A stretch of 5,013 bases of DNA from JAWLFI01 sp041685645 (GCA_041685645.1 JAWLFI010000182.1:1-5013), one strand, 5' to 3'; counted from the stretch's first letter, positions 1 to 5,013 are shown. Numbers and translations: made by a program. Notes: generated by a model from the sequence alone, not told the origin.

Positions 1-4
1 AATG

Positions 5-79
5 TCGGGGCGGCAGGATTCGAACCTGCGACCCCCTGCTCCCAAAGCAGGTGCGCTAACCGGACTGCGCCACGCCCCG
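5..79 (-). tRNA. tRNA-Pro (anticodon UGG)
   Basis: Read on the minus strand this folds into a full cloverleaf. It has a 7-bp acceptor stem (CGGGGCG with CGCCCCG), a GCGC/GCGC D stem, a CCTGC/GCAGG anticodon stem around loop TTTGGGA, and a GCAGG/CCTGC T stem around TTCGAAT. The anticodon TGG is at 42-44, so it is proline. The discriminator base is A (position 5). The following bases read CATT, so the 3' CCA is not encoded and must be added by CCA-adding enzyme. It lies 7 bases downstream of the tRNA-Ser gene and is probably co-transcribed with it. Confidence 0.97.
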
Positions 80-86
80 AAATATG

Positions 87-175
87 CGGTGAGAGGGGGA
101 TTCGAACCCCCGGTACCTGTTTCCAAGTACGCCGGTTTAGCAAACCGGTGGTTTAAGCCACTCACCCATCTCACC
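87..175 (-). tRNA. tRNA-Ser (anticodon GCU)
   Basis: On the minus strand this is a class II tRNA. The acceptor stem is GGTGAGA with TCTCACC, the anticodon stem CCGGT/ACCGG encloses TTGCTAA, and the anticodon GCT is at 139-141, reading serine AGC/AGU codons. A long variable arm (GTACTTG pairing with CAGGTAC around GAAA, one G-U pair) is the expected tRNA-Ser hallmark. The T arm is GGGGG-TTCGAAT-CCCCC. The discriminator is G and CCA is not encoded. It precedes tRNA-Pro in the direction of transcription and follows the unassigned structured region at 186-320. Confidence 0.97.
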
Positions 176-185
176 AATGAAAACG

Positions 186-205
186 TAGGAGCCTCTCGAC
201 TCCTA
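186..205 (-). terminator. Terminator-like hairpin before the tRNAs
   Basis: On the minus strand UAGGAG (205-200) pairs perfectly with CUCCUA (191-186) around an 8-base loop, followed by CG and four T (183-180). The stem is only 6 bp and the T run is short. It could end a small RNA begun at about 320, or it could be a hairpin processed during maturation of the downstream tRNA-Ser, whose 5' end is at 175. Confidence 0.35.
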
Positions 206-320
206 TTTGTTATGGGTGTTCGTTCATGGGCTACACAGCTGTTCCGCCCAGGTTTACCCCCGTTTGAATGTGCTATTAGGGTCCACTTTTGACTCTAAAA
301 TGCCAAATATTCCAAACGGC
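186..320 (-). ncRNA. Candidate structured small RNA (or long tRNA leader)
   Basis: No protein gene is convincing between dnaA and tRNA-Ser, but a strong promoter-like site (324-354) fires into this stretch. The predicted transcript would start near 318-321. Seen in the sequence: a stem of 311-319 with 260-268 (9 bp including one G-U), enclosing a smaller hairpin (UUAG-a-GUC with GAC-c-CUAA, loop AAAAGUG, about 276-298). A second hairpin pairs UGGGC (246-250) with GCCCA (227-231), with an inner ACA/UGU. A third hairpin (186-205) is followed by a T run. An alternative pairing, GAGCC (318-322) with GGCUC (189-193), could close the whole RNA as one long rod, as in 6S RNA. Phylum-specific 6S-like RNAs (6S-Flavo) are known in Bacteroidota, but I cannot match this sequence to that family from memory. 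It lacks the SRP-RNA core. It may simply be the leader of the tRNA transcript. Confidence 0.42.
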
Positions 321-323
321 TCA

Positions 324-354
324 CAAAGATAGATGGATTTTGGAAACTACCAAA
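324..354 (-). promoter_or_regulatory. Bacteroidota-type promoter for the small RNA/tRNA unit
   Basis: On the minus strand TTTG (354-351) is followed by a 19-base spacer and TATCTTTG (331-324). This matches the Bacteroidota sigma consensus TTTG/TTG ... TAnnTTTG exactly in both elements and with a usual spacer length. It begins 3 bases after the dnaA stop codon and points to the tRNA genes. The predicted start site is near 318-321, about 145 bases before mature tRNA-Ser. Confidence 0.7.
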
Positions 355-355
355 A
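338..355 (-). repeat. Inverted repeat just after the dnaA stop
   Basis: TTTTGG (355-350) and CCAAAA (343-338) form a perfect 6-bp inverted repeat around a 6-base loop, 1 base after the dnaA stop codon on the minus strand. It is a weak, AT-rich hairpin without a following T run, so a poor terminator. It covers the -33 element and spacer of the promoter at 324-354, so it could instead be an operator or chance. Confidence 0.35.
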
Positions 356-356
356 A

Positions 357-1763
357 TTATCCGTGTAAACTCATGCGAACTTTCTTCTCCAAATCCTGAA
401 TTTCTGTTTTGAACGATTCATCGATATCCATCATGTTGCGAATGGCTTTGCAAGAGTAGATAACTGTCGTGTGATCCCGTCCGCCAAAACTCTCCCCTAT
501 GGCTTTTAATGGCTTTTTTGTCAGCAATTTGGACATATACATTGCGACCTGCCGGGCTGTAGCAATGGGCTGCTTTCGGGTTTTGCTCTGTACCTGTTCG
601 ACCTTTACATCAAAATGGTCGGAGACGAGTGCCTGAATATTTTCAATGGTGATTTCGCGACTGATTTCCTGAATCATTTTTTGAACTACTTCTTTGGCGA
701 GATCGAGATCTACTTTTCTTTTGTTTAAAGAGGATTGTGCATTCAACATGATCAGAGCACCTTCTAACTCGCGAATATTGGATTTCACGTTGTAGCAGAT
801 AAATTCGAGAACTGCGTCTGGCAATTCCAGTCCGTCAGAATCTAGTTTGGACTGTAAAATAGCCATTCGAGTTTCAAAGTCAGGAGGGGTGAGATCTGCT
901 GTTAAGCCCCATTTAAATCGAGAAATGAGCCGCTCTTGCAAATCTTTTAACTCTTTGGGCGGGCGATCAGAAGTCAACACGATTTGCCGGCCACTTTGCT
1001 GCAGCTGATTGAAGATGTTAAAGAAAATCTCTTGAGTTTTCTTTCTGCCTGCTAAAAAGTGGATATCATCTACGATGAGCAGATCGATCGAAAAATAAAA
1101 ATTCATGAAATCATTGACGGCGTCTTTTTTAATCGCCTGAATGATTTGATTGGTAAATTCACCGGTAGATACGTAGAGAACTCTCGTGCTGGGATCGAGC
1201 TCGATAGCTTTGTTGCCAATGGCCTGTGCCAAATGCGTTTTACCCAGTGCCACATCGCCATAGACATAAAGCGGATTAAATGCTGTGCCTCCGGGTTTTT
1301 CGGAAATTGCGAGGCCGGCATTTCTCGCTAATGAATTGCAATCTCCCTCTATGAAATGCTCAAAAGTGTACTTTTTATTGAGTTGGGGATCTAGCGGTGG
1401 CTTTTTGATGCCCGGAATGACGAAAGGGTTAGTTATTTTATCAGAGGGGGTTTTTCTGAGCTGGCCATTGCTCCCAAGCCCATTGCCTTTCTGAGTTTTA
1501 TCTTCTCGTGTTTGGGCAAAAATCTGATATTCCAGCCGTCCTTTGGGGCCGAGTTCGTCCCGAATGGCTTTTTTAAGCACTGGCACGTATCGCTCTTCGA
1601 GAAATTCGTAAAAGAATTTGTTCGGCACTTGTATGGTAAGGGCAGAACCATCGAGTTTTACCGGTTTGATCGGCTTAAACCAAGTTTTATAACTCTGAGG
1701 GTTCACATTGTTTTCAATGATAGCCAGACAGTTATCCCATACTTTTTGGTGCTTATTTTCCAT
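357..1763 (-). CDS. dnaA: Chromosomal replication initiator protein DnaA
   Basis: DnaA is the AAA+ ATPase that binds DnaA boxes at oriC, melts the origin and helps load the helicase. With the start at 1763 the protein has 468 residues. Domain I is about 1-85 (starting MENKHQKVWDNCLAIIE, with NPQSYKTWFKPI), followed by a low-complexity linker to about 115. Domain III has Walker A GDVALGKT (169-176), Walker B LLIVDD (228-233), sensor I LTSD (263-266), the RF arginine finger (R282) and sensor II RELEG (331-335). Domain IV has the DNA-binding signature ARQVAMY (from 403) and GGRDHTTV (427-434). The reading frame stays open to an ATG at 1847, but the extra 28 residues are basic, look unlike DnaA, and would overlap a candidate promoter. 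MENKHQKVW aligns with the usual N-terminus, so 1763 is preferred; its AAAAAAGG lies too close to act as a normal Shine-Dalgarno. Walker A has D and A where GGxGLGKT is usual. Confidence 0.97.
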   Translation of the reverse strand: MENKHQKVWDNCLAIIENNVNPQSYKTWFKPIKPVKLDGSALTIQVPNKFFYEFLEERYVPVLKKAIRDELGPKGRLEYQIFAQTREDKTQKGNGLGSNGQLRKTPSDKITNPFVIPGIKKPPLDPQLNKKYTFEHFIEGDCNSLARNAGLAISEKPGGTAFNPLYVYGDVALGKTHLAQAIGNKAIELDPSTRVLYVSTGEFTNQIIQAIKKDAVNDFMNFYFSIDLLIVDDIHFLAGRKKTQEIFFNIFNQLQQSGRQIVLTSDRPPKELKDLQERLISRFKWGLTADLTPPDFETRMAILQSKLDSDGLELPDAVLEFICYNVKSNIRELEGALIMLNAQSSLNKRKVDLDLAKEVVQKMIQEISREITIENIQALVSDHFDVKVEQVQSKTRKQPIATARQVAMYMSKLLTKKPLKAIGESFGGRDHTTVIYSCKAIRNMMDIDESFKTEIQDLEKKVRMSLHG

Positions 1764-1837
1764 CCTTTTTTCGCTGAGCTCTAAACCGTTTCTTTTTTTG
1801 TTTAATAAAACAGCTCCGTGCCATTTCTTTGCGCCTG

Positions 1838-1867
1838 CAAATTTCACAATTTTTTTGAATACACAAA
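1838..1867 (-). promoter_or_regulatory. Candidate dnaA promoter
   Basis: On the minus strand TTTG (1867-1864), an 18-base spacer and GAAATTTG (1845-1838) match the Bacteroidota pattern TTTG ... TAnnTTTG with one mismatch in the -7 element. The predicted start near 1832 gives a leader of about 70 bases before the ATG at 1763. It also rules out use of the upstream ATG at 1847. Confidence 0.4.
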
Positions 1868-1871
1868 GAAG

Positions 1872-1911
1872 TCAATTGGCTCATTAGAGCTTGTTGAAGT
1901 CCCTCAATTGA
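1872..1911 (-). repeat. Inverted repeat with nested hairpin upstream of dnaA
   Basis: TCAATTG (1872-1878) and CAATTGA (1905-1911) are perfect inverted copies. Inside them GCTC-ATTA-GAGC (1879-1890) forms a small hairpin. Each outer arm contains the palindrome CAATTG. The element sits just upstream of the candidate dnaA promoter, so it could be an operator, or a leader stem if transcription begins further up at about 1960. No known regulator site is recognised. Confidence 0.35.
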
Positions 1912-1949
1912 TTTACTCCTTGTGCTCGGGGATGAGTAGCTAGGAGAAG

Positions 1950-1972
1950 AAATTGAACTCGACTTCAAATTT
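1950..1972 (-). terminator. Weak terminator-like hairpin after the nucleotidase operon
   Basis: On the minus strand TTGAA and TTCAA (1953-1957 with 1964-1968) pair around a 6-base loop. The stem extends by three A-T pairs (1950-1952 with 1970-1972) past a single bulged base and is followed by a pyrimidine-rich run. It lies about 27 bases after the stop of the metallophosphatase gene. The stem is AT-rich and weak. The same bases hold TAAATTTG (1973-1966), an exact -7 element for the minus strand without a clear -33 partner, so it may instead be part of a distal dnaA promoter. Confidence 0.28.
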
Positions 1973-1999
1973 AATGTTTTCTATGTATACCGCACTGAT

Positions 2000-2911
2000 T
2001 TACACCCAGCAATTTTGGCAGATGGGGTAGTTTTTTTTCTTGTCCGTAGCAAAGTGTAGGTCTATGCGCCCAATCATGGCTCCACCGTACCCGACTTGAT
2101 TAATTCCCACGGGCCGCCCCTTTTTATTCTTGACCGTTTGAATATGGTCGAGAAAAGTGTGAGTGTGTCCACCAAGAATGAGATCTACATCTTTCGTTTC
2201 CGCTGCAATATGCCGATCTGACACTTTAACTGAATCGTACTGGTAGCCGAGATGACTCAGAACAATGACAAAGTCACAATTTCTCTCTTTTTTGAGCCAC
2301 CGGGATTGATTTTGAACTTTGGTCAAAGGGTTCAGATAGCGAACCCCTTTGAACAACTTAGAGGGAACGAGGCCTTTTAATTGAACGCCCAGACCCAGAA
2401 TGCCAATGCGCAGATCGCCTCGTTGGAAAATCTCGTAATCTTTTGTCTTTCCCGCAAGCGCCGTGTCAGAGAAATCGTAATTCGAACAAATGAAGGGAAA
2501 GTGCGCTCGATCCCATTGTTTGACTAAGCCATCAATTCCCAGATCAAAGTCGTGATTCCCTAGTGTGGCGGCGTCGTATTTCATTTCACTCATCAAATCA
2601 AACTCCAACCGACCATCATATTTATTAAAGTAGGGGGTTCCCTGCCAAATATCACCGGAGTCGAGCAGGAGGACTTCCTCTTCCTGTCGGCGAACGCGAG
2701 CTATGAACTCGGCTCGAGCTGCAGCCCCTCCTTTCCCCGCTAAATTTCCTGCAGAATCCGGAAAAGGATCGATGCGCGAGTGAGTATCATTGGTATGCAG
2801 AATGGTTATTTTGTGTGAAGCTGTCTCCCAATCCGGCCAGAGAGATGAGCCAACTGCATACCCAAGGGCAGCAGAGCTTATGTTTTTTAAAAAAGTCCTT
2901 CGTCGAATCAT
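2000..2911 (-). CDS. Tat-exported metallophosphatase (5'-nucleotidase catalytic domain)
   Basis: A 303-residue calcineurin-like phosphoesterase of the UshA/5'-nucleotidase type, expected to remove phosphate from nucleotides outside the cytoplasm. The N-terminus RRRTFLK (3-9) followed by a mild hydrophobic stretch (about 11-25) is a twin-arginine signal, so it is probably exported folded with its metals. The dimetal site is complete: D42 and H44 (NDTHSR), D87 (SGDIWQG), N119 (GNHD), H220 (LSHLGY), H249 and H251 (GGHTHT). The UshA catalytic His-Asp pair corresponds to H120 and D123 in NHDFD. The substrate-binding C-terminal domain is absent here and is encoded by the gene immediately upstream, 6 bases away. 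The tail ends CQNCWV, an unusual terminal CxxC. Family-level assignment is secure; the exact substrate (5'-nucleotide, 2',3'-cyclic nucleotide, UDP-sugar) is not shown by the sequence. Confidence 0.92.
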   Translation of the reverse strand: MIRRRTFLKNISSAALGYAVGSSLWPDWETASHKITILHTNDTHSRIDPFPDSAGNLAGKGGAAARAEFIARVRRQEEEVLLLDSGDIWQGTPYFNKYDGRLEFDLMSEMKYDAATLGNHDFDLGIDGLVKQWDRAHFPFICSNYDFSDTALAGKTKDYEIFQRGDLRIGILGLGVQLKGLVPSKLFKGVRYLNPLTKVQNQSRWLKKERNCDFVIVLSHLGYQYDSVKVSDRHIAAETKDVDLILGGHTHTFLDHIQTVKNKKGRPVGINQVGYGGAMIGRIDLHFATDKKKNYPICQNCWV

Positions 2912-2917
2912 ACCGGC

Positions 2918-3676
2918 TTAATTCTGCGTCATGAAATGGATTCTGGTCGTCCTGTCTGGGTCTAAAGCAGAGTCTCTATCAAAATGGCGAATGACAATAT
3001 CTCGAATAAAACCCGGACTCTGGCGAAAAGGTAAAGGAGCTAAAAAATCGCAGTCATCGCCTCCATTTGCAATATAATCGTTCGTCAGGACCCGATAGGT
3101 GTTTTTTGATTGCAGAGGAGAACCCTCTACTAACACTTGAATGGATTTGGGAGCTGAAACATACACTTCCAGAGAGTGACTCACCGGCCACCCCCCTCGG
3201 CTTATGGTGTGTTCGATCCACTCTTGCAACTGTTCACCGGTAAGCTCGAGGAGTGCAAGGGTATTATCAAAGGGCAGGAGTTCGTAGATGTCTCTGACCT
3301 TCACGGTGTCTGACAAGCGGGGCAACCGAATGCCACCGGGATTGTAAATTGCCGCATGTATTGAGTCAGTATCAAAAACCTCCTTCCCTTCCCGAAGTAA
3401 GATGTCACAAACCCAAAGCCCGATGAGTGTGTTGGGGTCGTTTCTGGAATGAGTAATGGCCCGGGAAAGCACGGTGAGCGGGCGATCCATCTCTAGAGAC
3501 AAGCTGTCGCGGTAGGGGCGGATTTGAGCATCGAACCTGGAGTACACTGCTCCACTATCGATTTGAAGGTAGGTGTTTTCTTGTTGTGTAGCCACTAATG
3601 GAGCTACTTTTGGAGTGCATGAAATGATAAGCAATGCCAGAAAAAGAGACACTATATAATATATGTGTAAACGCAT
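2918..3676 (-). CDS. Lipoprotein with 5'-nucleotidase C-terminal domain
   Basis: A 252-residue stand-alone version of the domain that, in UshA-type 5'-nucleotidases, binds the nucleoside part of the substrate. A Sec signal (hydrophobic about 5-19) ends in the lipobox IISC with C20 as the lipid-modified cysteine, so it should be membrane-anchored on the outer side of the inner membrane or in the outer membrane. Family motifs are present in order: NPGGIR (112-117), LLPFDNTL (133-140), GGWPVS (161-166) and YRVLTNDYIANGGDD (194-208). F136 and Y201 fall where UshA has the aromatic residues that stack on the base; this is inferred from motif position only. It carries no metal site of its own. It is 2 bases from the gene upstream and 6 bases from the metallophosphatase downstream, so it is surely co-transcribed. 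It should act as the partner half of that enzyme. Confidence 0.92.
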   Translation of the reverse strand: MRLHIYYIVSLFLALLIISCTPKVAPLVATQQENTYLQIDSGAVYSRFDAQIRPYRDSLSLEMDRPLTVLSRAITHSRNDPNTLIGLWVCDILLREGKEVFDTDSIHAAIYNPGGIRLPRLSDTVKVRDIYELLPFDNTLALLELTGEQLQEWIEHTISRGGWPVSHSLEVYVSAPKSIQVLVEGSPLQSKNTYRVLTNDYIANGGDDCDFLAPLPFRQSPGFIRDIVIRHFDRDSALDPDRTTRIHFMTQN

Positions 3677-3678
3677 GA

Positions 3679-4209
3679 TTAAGTGCCGATGTATTTTTGC
3701 ACTTCGGTGCGTATCGCTTTCAGTGCTGTTTGCAAAGGCGCGTTTTCTCTTTTCCGGGCCGCTTCAGACAGGGCATCCAGGAACTCCTCGCCGGAAGCAT
3801 TTTGAGGTAATTGCTGCTGTACGTACATCACAAAGTCGGTATTGTGCTCTTTAGCCATAAAAATAATCTGCCACAATTGATCGGAAACATAAACCTGTTG
3901 GCTGAGATTATGCTCAAATTCTTGTTGAACGGTAATCAAAATCAGATTGGTCATGTCTGAGGCACTCAGAGTATGACTGCGCATTCTAAGAATGATTTGA
4001 TCAATTTTTATGCGCTCTAAAAAAAGCGCCAAGCGCTCGTAGGCTTGTAGTTTAAGAGGGAGTGTCTGTTTTGCAAGGGACCGGATAGTTTTTTGATTCT
4101 CAATTTCGCGCTGCGATTGCAACCATCCCGAAATGAAGTAATAAGCGATACCAAACAACATGATAGAAGGAATCGTGAAGGCCAACCAATCGAACCAACC
4201 TAATTGCAT
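3679..4209 (-). CDS. Conserved Bacteroidota single-pass membrane protein, function unknown
   Basis: A 176-residue protein with one N-terminal membrane segment (about 8-30) and then a soluble, largely helical body. The stretch LPLKLQAYERLALFLERI (50-67) resembles a conserved signature of a small Bacteroidota protein family that I recall being labelled DUF7935, though that name is from memory and unverified. No catalytic motif is seen. The C-terminal part has FLDALSEAARKREN and ends in a helix likely to be charged. The start is fixed: an in-frame TAA lies one codon upstream of the ATG. It is the first gene of the operon with the two nucleotidase genes, with a gap of only 2 bases to the lipoprotein gene. 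The tight linkage suggests co-expression, but whether it has a role in nucleotide salvage is not shown. Confidence 0.85.
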   Translation of the reverse strand: MQLGWFDWLAFTIPSIMLFGIAYYFISGWLQSQREIENQKTIRSLAKQTLPLKLQAYERLALFLERIKIDQIILRMRSHTLSASDMTNLILITVQQEFEHNLSQQVYVSDQLWQIIFMAKEHNTDFVMYVQQQLPQNASGEEFLDALSEAARKRENAPLQTALKAIRTEVQKYIGT

Positions 4210-4224
4210 AGTTTAGTTTTTTAT

Positions 4225-4232
4225 CAAAAGTA
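4225..4232 (-). promoter_or_regulatory. Candidate -7 element for the nucleotidase operon
   Basis: TACTTTTG on the minus strand fits the Bacteroidota -7 consensus TAnnTTTG exactly and lies 15 bases before the ATG at 4209. No TTG or TTTG is found at the usual 17-23 bases upstream; the nearest is TTTC at 24 bases. The implied leader is only about 10 bases, so this is a weak call. Confidence 0.35.
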
Positions 4233-4385
4233 AGTGCAAGATAGGAGTTTGCGACTGAAAATCGAGCTTTATACTTTATAATTTGCCGCTGTATAAGGAG
4301 TGGGGTGATCAACTACGATGGTAAATCTGAGCTGATGAAGGTCTGAAAGATGTCAAACCCAGTTTTATTTCCTCTGCTGGAATTT

Positions 4386-4414
4386 TTTGTTAGTGAGATT
4401 AGTTTATAAATTTG
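4386..4414 (+). promoter_or_regulatory. Bacteroidota-type promoter for the Fe-S carrier gene
   Basis: TTTG (4386-4389), a 17-base spacer and TAAATTTG (4407-4414) match both elements of the phylum's consensus exactly, with the spacer at the short end of the reported range. The predicted start site near 4420 gives a leader of about 45 bases to the ATG at 4465. It overlaps the upstream in-frame TTG at 4387, which therefore cannot be the start codon of this transcript. Confidence 0.65.
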
Positions 4415-4464
4415 AACTTATATCAAAGTCTAAGTATTACAGTACTGAGAAAAGAAAAAATGAA

Positions 4465-4824
4465 ATGGCTGAAGTAAAAGATAATGCGACGATAAGTGCT
4501 CCTATAACTTTAACAGATGGAGCCATCCGACAACTGCAGGAAATAATGAAGCAGCAGGATATTCCATCGGGATATGGTTTGCGCGTTGGAGTGAAAGGTG
4601 GCGGATGTTCTGGCTTTTCCTACGTTTTGGGCTTCGATGAGCAAAAAGAAAAAGACGATATTTTTGAAATTAATGGCATTCAAGTCTTGATGCAAAAATC
4701 GCATACCATGTATTTGATGGGTATGGAGATTGATTTTATTGAAGGTCTCAATAATCGTGGCTTCAGTTTCAACAATCCCAATGCCGATGAGACTTGTGGT
4801 TGTGGCACTTCATTTTCAGCCTAA
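4465..4824 (+). CDS. A-type iron-sulfur cluster carrier (IscA/SufA/ErpA/HesB family)
   Basis: A 119-residue cytoplasmic protein that holds an Fe-S cluster (or iron) and passes it to apo-proteins. The three invariant cysteines are present: C48 in GGGCSGF and C111 and C113 in the C-terminal TCGCGTSF. The body has the family pattern GLRVGVKGGGCSGFSY, then the FIEGLNNRGFSFNNPNA segment before the CGCG tail. Length is near the family norm (about 105-125). The start at 4465 (MAEVKDN) is chosen because the in-frame extension to TTG at 4387 adds 26 residues unlike the family and lies across the promoter. The region before the ATG is A-rich without a Shine-Dalgarno, normal for this phylum. In many Bacteroidota a similar gene heads the suf operon, but here the next gene is on the other strand, so it is a single-gene unit. 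IscA, SufA and ErpA cannot be told apart from this sequence. Confidence 0.95.
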   Translation: MAEVKDNATISAPITLTDGAIRQLQEIMKQQDIPSGYGLRVGVKGGGCSGFSYVLGFDEQKEKDDIFEINGIQVLMQKSHTMYLMGMEIDFIEGLNNRGFSFNNPNADETCGCGTSFSA

Positions 4825-4851
4825 TACAAAAGTTGCAGGACCAGGATTAAA

Positions 4852-4866
4852 AAAATCATAGATTTT
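4852..4866. terminator. AT-rich hairpin between convergent genes
   Basis: AAAATC-ATA-GATTTT is a perfect 6-bp stem with a 3-base loop, lying 27 bases after the Fe-S carrier stop codon, with A and T runs on its flanks. It overlaps the stop of the minus-strand reading frame. The stem has only one G-C pair and is weak; it might be a bidirectional terminator or chance. Confidence 0.25.
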
Positions 4867-5013
4867 CGAGCACTGTTGTGAATGCAGCGCAATCCATAGC
4901 CAACTCTAACTCCCGGGGGGTGGGTAAGACCCGTCTCTTACAGTAATCAGTTTCGATGATTTGAAAATTCTCTCCCAAAGAGCGAATCGGTATTCTTATG
5001 CTGAGCTGCATTG
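4856..5013 (-). CDS. C-terminal end of an unidentified protein (partial)
   Basis: On the minus strand a frame is open from the window edge to a TGA at 4858-4856. The visible 51 residues begin MQLSIRIPIRSLGENF and end AFTTVLENL. The ATG at 5011 may be internal or a true start, because the frame is still open at the edge. The reading converges on the Fe-S carrier gene with a 31-base gap, a normal spacing for two gene ends. The other minus-strand frames here are interrupted. The composition is protein-like, with RRVLPTPRELELAMDCA looking like an ordinary soluble segment, but I recognise no family. It could be non-coding. Confidence 0.45.
   Translation of the reverse strand, partial: MQLSIRIPIRSLGENFQIIETDYCKRRVLPTPRELELAMDCAAFTTVLENL

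Noticed and set aside
2..292. Plus-strand reading frame of 96 codons over the tRNA region
   Set aside because: It is the reverse strand of two clear tRNA genes and the structured gap. tRNA antisense frames commonly give such spurious GRQDSNLRPPAP-like products.
186..320. SRP (4.5S) RNA identity for the structured gap
   Set aside because: The GCGGAACAGC segment looked suggestive, but the conserved core GGUCAGG...GGAA...GGAAGCAG is absent.
1059..1784. Plus- and minus-strand frames of 69-90 codons inside dnaA
   Set aside because: All lie within the well-supported dnaA coding sequence in other frames, and none shows a recognisable motif.
1764..1847. N-terminal extension of DnaA from the ATG at 1847
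   Set aside because: The 28 extra residues do not look like DnaA, while MENKHQKVWDNC at 1763 matches the usual N-terminus; the extension also overlaps a candidate promoter.
1753..1968. Small minus-strand frame of 71 codons upstream of dnaA
   Set aside because: Low-complexity serine- and lysine-rich translation, overlaps the dnaA start in another frame, and crosses the inverted repeat and candidate promoter.
1764..1999. Origin of replication next to dnaA
   Set aside because: No TTATCCACA-like box or cluster was found on either strand in the gap, and no obvious AT-rich repeat unwinding element.
4100..4312. Minus-strand frame of 70 codons crossing the start of the membrane-protein gene
   Set aside because: It overlaps the well-supported gene at 3679-4209 in another frame and shows no motif.
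4387..4464. Upstream TTG start for the Fe-S carrier
   Set aside because: The extra 26 residues are unlike the family and the TTG lies inside the -33 element of an exact promoter.

Overview
The window looks like chromosomal DNA of a member of the Bacteroidota. Three things point there. The promoter-like sites match the phylum's unusual pattern (TTTG or TTG, then TAnnTTTG) rather than E. coli -35/-10 boxes. Start codons mostly lack a good Shine-Dalgarno sequence. The proteins resemble Bacteroidota families: the DnaA N-terminus, a 5'-nucleotidase split into two genes, and a small LPLKLQAYERL-type membrane protein. The order within the phylum cannot be settled from this sequence.

Left end (1-360): two tRNA genes on the minus strand, tRNA-Pro(UGG) and tRNA-Ser(GCU), 7 bases apart and neither encoding CCA. 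Between them and dnaA lie about 180 bases without a protein gene. This gap begins with a full Bacteroidota promoter (324-354) pointing at the tRNAs. The roughly 135-base stretch that follows can form several stem-loops and ends in a hairpin plus a short T run. It is either a long tRNA leader or an undescribed or unassigned small RNA, and it is the most interesting part of the window.

Middle (357-4209, all minus strand): dnaA (initiator of replication, start placed at 1763) preceded by a 236-base gap with a candidate promoter and an inverted repeat. No DnaA-box cluster is visible there. Upstream lies a tight three-gene operon, transcribed 4209 to 2000 with gaps of only 2 and 6 bases: a single-pass membrane protein of unknown function, a lipoprotein made of the 5'-nucleotidase C-terminal (substrate-binding) domain, and a Tat-exported metallophosphatase carrying the 5'-nucleotidase catalytic domain. 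The last two together rebuild a UshA-type enzyme for salvaging extracellular or periplasmic nucleotides.

Right end (4210-5013): a 255-base divergent promoter region, then an A-type Fe-S carrier (IscA/SufA/ErpA/HesB family) on the plus strand with a clear promoter. The C-terminal end of an unidentified minus-strand gene runs off the edge and converges on it.

Most of the window is ordinary core genome. No mobile element, CRISPR array or defence system is visible.
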